This document shows, piece after piece, positions 1 through 4,608 of a DNA stretch of 6,723 nucleotides; the first letter of the stretch is position 1; each line of letters opens with the position of its first letter. This DNA is from Actinomycetes bacterium. Lineage in GTDB: Bacteria; Actinomycetota; Acidimicrobiia; Acidimicrobiales; JAJYPT01. The stretch lies in contig JAJYPT010000096.1 in assembly GCA_021795135.1 (NCBI GenBank), forward strand, positions 1 to 6,723. The letters are read 5' to 3'. Below the pieces are notes generated by a model. The model searched no databases. It saw only the letters and a program-made list of their open reading frames with translations, and was not told the DNA's origin. Position numbers and translations under genes: made by a program.

Positions 1-1
1 C

Positions 2-63
2 GAAGAAGTTAGTAGTCTAAAATAAAAAAATTATTTTTGATTTTTTAGTCTACTAACTTCTTC
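2..63. repeat. Inverted repeat, 21-bp arms, over the bldC 3' end
   Basis: The arms are 2-22 and 43-63, matching at 20 of 21 positions (mismatch at 16/49), around a 20-bp A/T-only-plus-one-G loop. In a bldC transcript the inner arm is exactly codons 51-57, and the loop holds the last three codons and the TAA stop. As RNA this would be a long AT-rich hairpin at the gene end, so it could act as a terminator; any U-run after it lies outside the window. Read on the plus strand, the outer arm is also a coding-like tail, EEVSSLK then TAA (stop at 23-25), almost the same as the BldC tail EEVSRLK. It could therefore be the end of a second, convergent bldC-like gene. Because it sits at the window edge, a foldback assembly artefact is also possible. 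The repeat itself is certain; its meaning is open. Confidence 0.85.
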
Positions 64-213
64 TGAATAGAAACGACGGTGACCACCCAAGGTTGTTACC
101 GAGGAAATTTTTCCTTCTTTTGCCCAACGACTAACTGTTTTGGGGCTTACTCTAAATATTTCAGCTACTTCTGCTGGAGTGAGTAACTCCTTTGAAGTCT
201 TTTTGTCTTCCAT
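31..213 (-). CDS. bldC: BldC-like small MerR-type DNA-binding protein
   Basis: This is a 60-residue, single-domain winged helix-turn-helix protein. Residues 12-34 (TPAEVAEIFRVSPKTVSRW and onward) form the HTH and 40-48 (TTLGGHRRF) the wing; this order and wording match Streptomyces BldC, which I recall at about 68 residues. The protein ends about 7 residues earlier than that, just after EEVSRLK. In Streptomyces, BldC binds direct repeats cooperatively and delays development; in a unicellular low-GC actinobacterium its targets are unknown. The ATG at 213 is supported by AGAAGG (224-219) with 5 nt spacing. It lies 239 bp downstream of pyrE on the same strand, so it probably has its own promoter, though I cannot pick a convincing one. 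The last 7 codons form one arm of the inverted repeat at 2-63. Family assignment is strong; orthology to Streptomyces bldC is supported by the pur neighbourhood. Confidence 0.88.
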   Translation of the reverse strand: MEDKKTSKELLTPAEVAEIFRVSPKTVSRWAKEGKISSVTTLGGHRRFYSEEVSRLKNQK

Positions 214-452
214 GTCTACCTTCTGTAAATTTTACTGGTAAGTCTTCCATAACTATCCATATTAAGACTAAGCTAGAAAAATTAACTAATAAATAGCCCA
301 ATTGAACCATTTCTTATGTTTGTTCTTTTAGTTTTTATAGTTATAAATATCTAGACAAATAAAACAAGTCTTGGAAGTCTCAGTAGAACTCGGTTTAAAA
401 ATAACTGTTAGCTAAAGCAACAAGTATTTAAAGCAAAAGGATTACTAAAAAC

Positions 453-1019
453 TTATCCACCTTCATATTCAAAACCTAAATCTGGTGCAGATAATAGGCA
501 TTGAAATTTTATTCCTTGTTTTGAGGCCATCTCTTGAACCGTTCCGCCTCTATCTACTACAGCTAAAGCCAATATGGGAATGGCTCCATGATCTTTGACT
601 GCTTGGGCTGCTTCGAGTAAAGAAGTACCTCTAGTAACGGTATCTTCTACAACTACAACTAAATCTCCAGCCTCTAAAGCCCCCGCTATGCGTCCTTTTT
701 GTCCATAGCCTTTTTCTTGTTTTCTAACACTAAAGCTTTTCATTTTTAAATTTTTAGTAGCTGCAACTGCAGCTGTTGCAAATGCTACTGGATCTGCCCC
801 CATAGTCAAACCTCCTATAGCAGTTGTCTCGGGGGGTAGAATAGCCAAAATAGCCTCCACAGCGAGCAACATTCCCTCAGGACGGGTTAGAGTTTGTTTG
901 GCATCTATAAACCAAGAACTGTGTTTTCCAGATTTTAGAATAAAATCACCGGTTTTGACAGAATGGGCAAGTAAATGGTTTTTTAAACCTAAAAGAGTCT
1001 CTTCAGAAATATTTACCAC
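453..1019 (-). CDS. pyrE: Orotate phosphoribosyltransferase
   Basis: The enzyme converts orotate plus PRPP to orotidine 5'-monophosphate and pyrophosphate, the fifth step of de novo pyrimidine synthesis, in the cytoplasm. At 188 residues it is of normal bacterial length. Visible features are the N-terminal orotate/PRPP segment (TGDFILKSGKHSSWFIDAK, 23-41), GGLTMGADP (69-77), the flexible catalytic loop with R99, K100 and K103, and the PRPP-binding motif VVVVEDTVTRGTS (121-133) with acidic E125-D126. The loop has Tyr at 105 where the well-studied Salmonella/E. coli enzyme has His; the human enzyme, as I remember it, also has Tyr (KDYG), so this should not mean loss of activity. The GTG start at 1019 follows AAAGGA (near 1034-1029) with 8 nt spacing. 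The purM stop lies within that spacing, 4 nt upstream of the start, so it is almost certainly co-transcribed and probably translationally coupled with purM. Confidence 0.95.
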   Translation of the reverse strand: MVNISEETLLGLKNHLLAHSVKTGDFILKSGKHSSWFIDAKQTLTRPEGMLLAVEAILAILPPETTAIGGLTMGADPVAFATAAVAATKNLKMKSFSVRKQEKGYGQKGRIAGALEAGDLVVVVEDTVTRGTSLLEAAQAVKDHGAIPILALAVVDRGGTVQEMASKQGIKFQCLLSAPDLGFEYEGG

Positions 1020-1023
1020 TTAC

Positions 1024-2106
1024 TTAGTCCTTTAAAAATACTTTTTGATTACCATCTATAACATTTCCAATAATCCAAGAATCATGCCCTAAGTCTTTTA
1101 GATATGACATAGCAGAATCGGCTTGTTCTTTGGAGATGACAATTGCTGCCCCAATACCTAAATTGAATACTTTTTCCATCTCAGAATTAGAAATTGCTCC
1201 TAGTTGTTGGATATAGGAAAAAATAGCAGGAACAGACCAAGAATTTCTATTTATAACTATGTCATGACCACTTGGAAGGACTCTTTGTAAATTATGAACA
1301 ATTCCCCCACCAGTAATATGAGCAATAGCTGCTATTCCTGAGTTTGTTTTTAGTTTTCTTTTCCCAAATTTTTGAATCATCTTTAACAAAGCAGGAGAAT
1401 AGATAACAGAAGGTCTCAGTAACTCTTGTCCAAGTGTTTCACTTGCACCTTCATAAGCTGGAGAATCTAAAGATAACTGACCAAGATCTAAAAGTACTTT
1501 TCTAGCTAAAGAATACCCATTACTTCTAAGCCCTGGAGAACTAATTCCTATAACTACATCACCTATATTTATTGAATTGGGATCTATAAGTTCGCTTCGT
1601 TCAACTACTCCTACTGCAAAACCTGCTAAATCAAAATGCTGACCATCTAAAACTCCAGGATGTTCAGCCATTTCTCCTCCTAATAAAGCACACTGTGCTT
1701 GTTGGCAGCCCAATGCCATACCTTTGACAAGCTCAGATACTTGATCTGTATTTAAATTAGAAGTAGAAATATAATCCAAGAAAAATAAAGGTTTTGCTCC
1801 ATGACAAACTATGTCATCTACACACATTGCAACTAAATCAATACCAATAGTGTCAAAACGACCCAAAGCCATTGCTATAAGAGACTTAGTTCCAACCCCA
1901 TCTGTCCCAGAGACCAAAACTGGATCTACTAAATTAGATTCAGCTAAAGAAAATAGACCACCAAAGCTTCCTAAAGATCCAAGGACTCCTTTTGTATAAG
2001 TAGACTTTACAGTAGAAGAAATTGCCTCTACTGCCTTGGCTCCTGCTTCAATATCTACTCCTGCATCTTTATAAGTTAGACCTTTTTTAGATTCGTTAGC
2101 GACCAC
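1024..2106 (-). CDS. purM: Phosphoribosylformylglycinamidine cyclo-ligase (AIR synthetase)
   Basis: PurM closes FGAM to aminoimidazole ribonucleotide using ATP, the fifth step of IMP synthesis. The protein has 360 residues, the usual length. It shows the family pattern: DAGVDIEAG near the N-terminus (14-22), the ATP/metal loop VSGTDGVGTK (65-74), DLVAMCVDDIVCHGAKPLFFLDY (90-112), LLGGEMAEHPG (141-151) and a glycine-rich HITGGGIVHN in the C-terminal half. It belongs to the same fold superfamily as PurL. The GTG start at 2106 lies inside the end of purF (11-nt overlap) and is preceded by GGAG (2120-2117) with 10 nt spacing, which suggests translational coupling. No frameshift or missing motif is visible. 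pyrE follows 4 nt after the stop. Confidence 0.97.
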   Translation of the reverse strand: MVANESKKGLTYKDAGVDIEAGAKAVEAISSTVKSTYTKGVLGSLGSFGGLFSLAESNLVDPVLVSGTDGVGTKSLIAMALGRFDTIGIDLVAMCVDDIVCHGAKPLFFLDYISTSNLNTDQVSELVKGMALGCQQAQCALLGGEMAEHPGVLDGQHFDLAGFAVGVVERSELIDPNSINIGDVVIGISSPGLRSNGYSLARKVLLDLGQLSLDSPAYEGASETLGQELLRPSVIYSPALLKMIQKFGKRKLKTNSGIAAIAHITGGGIVHNLQRVLPSGHDIVINRNSWSVPAIFSYIQQLGAISNSEMEKVFNLGIGAAIVISKEQADSAMSYLKDLGHDSWIIGNVIDGNQKVFLKD

Positions 2107-3574
2107 TAGAGGTAATCTCCAATAAATTTTTGTCCCAAGAAGTAGGGATTTTAACAGGATAATTACCAGTCAAACAAGCGTTACAAAATCCAGCTCCGGG
2201 AGCATCTATGGCTTTTTCCAAATTTTCTAATGATAAATAAGCTATTGAGTCAACCTCTAGGTACTTTTGAATTTCTTCTAAGGAAAGTTTGGCTGCCAAC
2301 AACTCTGAGCTGCTTCCTGTATCTATCCCATAAAAACAAGGCCAGCGATAAGGAGGTGAAGAAACTCTCATGTGGATTTCTTTAGCACCAGCTTCTCTGA
2401 GCATTTTCACCATTGCCCTAGTGGTGGTTCCTCTTACAATGGAATCATCTACTACGACCAAACGCTTTCCAAAAATATTTTCTTTTAGTGGATTGAGTTT
2501 TCTTCTTACCCCACGGGCTCTAGCTTCTTGAGTGGGAGCAATAAAAGTTCTTCCTATATAACGATTTTTTACTAAACCTTGACCATATGGAATTCCAGAA
2601 AAACGAGAAAATCCTTCTGCAGCTGGAACCCCCGAATCGGGAACACCCATAACTAAATCTGCTTCTACTGGAGCTTGTTGAGCTAATAGCTCTCCCATCC
2701 TACGCCTAGCCCCGTGTACTTCTTTCCCATATAAATTTGAATCAGGACGAGCAAAATAAACAAATTCAAATATGCAAAGTTTGGGATTTATCCTCTCAAG
2801 AGCAAACGGACGCATGGATCTAATCCCACTAGCATCTATTACAACCATTTCTCCTGGGTCTAATTCTCTAACAAATTGGGCGCCTATTACATCCAAAGCA
2901 GGACTTTCCGAAGCTAAAACCCACCCACCCCCAGGAAGTTGGCCTAGACATAGAGGCCTAAAGCCATTAGGATCTCTTACTCCTATAAGATGAGATGCAT
3001 CCATCAAAGCAAGAGAAAATGCGCCTTCTAATTTTGGTAATACTTGCATTAAGACAGTTTCTAGATCTCGTCCATCACTTCGACTCAAATCATCTTCTGG
3101 AGAACCCAAAGATATCAATTCAGCCATAAGATCACTATCACTAGCAACTACTCCAGGCAACATTCCAGCTTCTTGAGCTAAAGCTGTTGTATTGGTTAGG
3201 TTCCCATTATGAGCCAGAGCAAACCCAGCTTCACCAACAGAACGATAAGAAGGCTGGGCATTACGCCAAGTGCTTGATCCAGTAGTTGAGTAACGAGTAT
3301 GACCTACTGCTAAATATCCTTGAAGGGGCGCTAAATTTCGCTCATCAAAGACATTGGTTACAAGACCCATATCTTTGACTACGGTAATGGTTCCTCCGTC
3401 ACTTACAGCCATTCCAGCTGACTCTTGACCCCTATGCTGAAGAGCATAAAGGCCATCAAAGGTAAGTAAAGCTACAGATTCACCCGGTGCATAAACTCCA
3501 AAGACTCCACAAGCTTCTTTGGGAGAGTCATCCCCGAGTTCTAATTCCACACTTGAATCGACATGACTTGTCAC
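2096..3574 (-). CDS. purF: Amidophosphoribosyltransferase
   Basis: PurF makes phosphoribosylamine from PRPP and glutamine, the committed first step of purine synthesis and the usual point of nucleotide feedback inhibition. The protein is 492 residues. The N-terminal Ntn-hydrolase glutaminase domain starts at Cys22 (ACGVFGVYAPGE), implying a 21-residue propeptide that is removed to expose the catalytic cysteine. The C-terminal phosphoribosyltransferase domain has the PRPP loop VVVDDSIVRGTT (373-384). C267 (KLCIFE), C413 (WPCFYGID), C464 and C467 (GFCNACLTG) match the four cysteines that hold the Fe-S cluster in the Bacillus subtilis type; E. coli PurF lacks the cluster. GTG at 3574 is the most upstream start possible, as an in-frame TAA precedes it immediately. 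I see no Shine-Dalgarno site, and a second in-frame GTG at 3550 is an alternative start. It heads the purF-purM-pyrE unit. Confidence 0.97.
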   Translation of the reverse strand: MTSHVDSSVELELGDDSPKEACGVFGVYAPGESVALLTFDGLYALQHRGQESAGMAVSDGGTITVVKDMGLVTNVFDERNLAPLQGYLAVGHTRYSTTGSSTWRNAQPSYRSVGEAGFALAHNGNLTNTTALAQEAGMLPGVVASDSDLMAELISLGSPEDDLSRSDGRDLETVLMQVLPKLEGAFSLALMDASHLIGVRDPNGFRPLCLGQLPGGGWVLASESPALDVIGAQFVRELDPGEMVVIDASGIRSMRPFALERINPKLCIFEFVYFARPDSNLYGKEVHGARRRMGELLAQQAPVEADLVMGVPDSGVPAAEGFSRFSGIPYGQGLVKNRYIGRTFIAPTQEARARGVRRKLNPLKENIFGKRLVVVDDSIVRGTTTRAMVKMLREAGAKEIHMRVSSPPYRWPCFYGIDTGSSSELLAAKLSLEEIQKYLEVDSIAYLSLENLEKAIDAPGAGFCNACLTGNYPVKIPTSWDKNLLEITSSGR

Positions 3575-3640
3575 TTATATATTGTTACACAAACCAAGGA
3601 GCTAGTGGAAACAATATCAATGACCTATACTAAAAATAAA
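3575..3640. promoter_or_regulatory. Divergent promoter region between purF and the PHP gene
   Basis: This 66-bp AT-rich gap must carry the start of the purF operon (leftward) and probably that of the PHP gene (rightward). Rightward, TATACT at 3626-3631 is a good -10 box ending 9 nt before the ATG at 3641, which would give a leaderless or nearly leaderless mRNA. On the opposite strand TAGTAT (3632-3627) overlaps it almost exactly and could be the purF -10, giving a leader of about 45 nt. No convincing -35 box is seen for either; actinobacterial -35 elements are often weak. An AAGGAG at 3596-3601 lies too far (18 nt) from the ATG at 3620 to be a normal ribosome-binding site for it. No operator or riboswitch is recognised. 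The location is certain by gene layout; the individual boxes are guesses. Confidence 0.5.
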
Positions 3641-4477
3641 ATGATCGACCTTCACATTCACTCTATGATTTCAGACGGATCTGATTCGGTTGAAAAAATT
3701 ATTGAACTAGCAATATCTAACAACTGCAAAGCTATTGCTTTGAGTGACCACGACACCGTACAAGGATGTGAGCAAGCCAAAAACTATGGCGAAAAATTAG
3801 GTCTAGAAGTTATCACAGCTTGTGAAATAAATGCCCAATGGGAAAATAAATCTGTTCACATCTTGGGCTATTTTTTTCAACCTATACAAAATGGATTGCT
3901 TGAATATTTAAAAACTATACAAGCAACTAGACATGAACGTAATTTAATGACTTTAGAAAAACTCCAAGAAATTGGCATCAAAATTGACTTTGATCAGCTC
4001 TATGAACAAGCTAAAGGCGCAATAATAGGTAAACCTCATATAGCAGCTATTCTGATGCAACAAAACAAAGTCAGCTCCATTCAACAAGCTTTTGATCTTT
4101 ATTTGGCAAGAGGAAAAATTGCCTATATTGACAGAAATAGCCCTGATGTTTCTCAAGTAATTGAAGTCATAAACCAAAGTGGGGGGGTTGCTGTATTTGC
4201 CCATCCACTTAGGAGCAATATAGAAAAATCAGAATTAGAACAAATATTGATAAAAATGTCTCATCTTGGTCTTGGAGGAGTGGAATGCTATTACTCATCT
4301 TATAGTCAATCCTTACGAGAAGAACTAGCTGAAATAACATCTAGAACAGGCTTAGTTCCAACAGGAGGCTCTGATTATCATGGCAGTTACAAACCAAAAC
4401 TTCAAATAGGCATAGGATATGGAGATCTTGAGGTGCCAAATATAGTTTTAGATAGACTCAAACAAATCTGTCTCTAA
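3641..4477 (+). CDS. PHP-domain phosphoesterase, TrpH/YciV (RNase AM) type
   Basis: This is a 278-residue metal-dependent phosphoesterase of the polymerase-and-histidinol-phosphatase superfamily. All expected metal ligands are visible: H5 and H7 (DLHIHS), D12, D36-H37-D38 (SDHDT), E62 (ACEIN), H73, H133 (GKPHI), H188 (VFAHP), D245 and H247 (GGSDYHG). The stretches QWENKSVHILGYF and LYLARGKIAY resemble E. coli YciV/TrpH closely. Studied members cleave 3',5'-bisphosphonucleotides such as pAp or trim short RNA from the 5' end; which activity holds here is inference. The ATG at 3641 was chosen because the family begins M-(I/V)-D-L-H-x-H. The reading frame stays open back to 3563, but starts at 3563 or 3620 would add residues absent from the family, and 3563 would overlap purF. 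It diverges from purF, converges on purL and stands alone on the plus strand. Confidence 0.9.
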   Translation: MIDLHIHSMISDGSDSVEKIIELAISNNCKAIALSDHDTVQGCEQAKNYGEKLGLEVITACEINAQWENKSVHILGYFFQPIQNGLLEYLKTIQATRHERNLMTLEKLQEIGIKIDFDQLYEQAKGAIIGKPHIAAILMQQNKVSSIQQAFDLYLARGKIAYIDRNSPDVSQVIEVINQSGGVAVFAHPLRSNIEKSELEQILIKMSHLGLGGVECYYSSYSQSLREELAEITSRTGLVPTGGSDYHGSYKPKLQIGIGYGDLEVPNIVLDRLKQICL

Positions 4478-4558
4478 ATACTTGGTCTGTAGTTATTATT
4501 TGGGCAGCTAATAAAAGCAAATAAGGATATCCAAGATGAGAATGAAAAGTTATTATTG

Positions 4559-4606
4559 GTTATTTTGTAGTTTTAGAAAAAGCTTTTTCTAAAACTACAA
4601 AATAAC
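4559..4606. terminator. Perfect 48-nt palindrome, likely bidirectional terminator
   Basis: The two 24-bp arms (4559-4582 and 4583-4606) are perfectly complementary with no spacer, centred on AAAAAGCTTTTT. The element begins 2 nt after the purL stop and 81 nt after the PHP stop, between convergent genes, so it can serve transcripts from both sides with the same hairpin. Neither strand has a clean U-run directly after the stem, so it is not a classic intrinsic terminator; stems without a U-tail are often proposed to end transcription in actinobacteria. It could instead protect mRNA 3' ends. The palindrome is certain; its role is inferred from position. Confidence 0.75.
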
Positions 4607-4608
4607 TT

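Noticed and set aside
216..260. 14-codon minus-strand leader ORF ending 2 nt before the bldC ATG
   Set aside because: No ribosome-binding site of its own and no regulatory codon run; probably chance.
214..452. tRNA, small RNA or riboswitch in the pyrE-bldC gap
   Set aside because: No T-loop-like GTTCRA motif, no stable GC stem and no known riboswitch core; only weak AT hairpins such as 334-347 were seen.
1811..1999. Plus-strand open frame of 62 codons
   Set aside because: Lies wholly within purM on the opposite strand; composition resembles no protein family and purM is unambiguous.
2772..2993. Plus-strand open frame of 73 codons
   Set aside because: Antisense shadow of purF; no recognisable domain.
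3563..3640. Upstream extension of the PHP protein (starts at 3563 or 3620)
   Set aside because: The family begins at the MIDLHIHS segment; the extra residues are unlike any relative, and a start at 3563 would overlap purF.
3953..4204. Minus-strand open frame of 83 codons
   Set aside because: Antisense shadow of the PHP gene, which has a full set of metal-binding motifs.
4491..4559. Imperfect direct repeat (AGTTATTATT at 4491-4500 and 4548-4557)
   Set aside because: Short, A/T-only apart from one G, and only two copies; expected by chance in DNA of this composition.
4536..4592. 18-codon plus-strand ORF (MRMKSYYWLFCSFRKSFF) with AAGGAT 9 nt upstream
   Set aside because: Very short, and it ends inside the palindrome, which explains the sequence; no sign of a conserved peptide.
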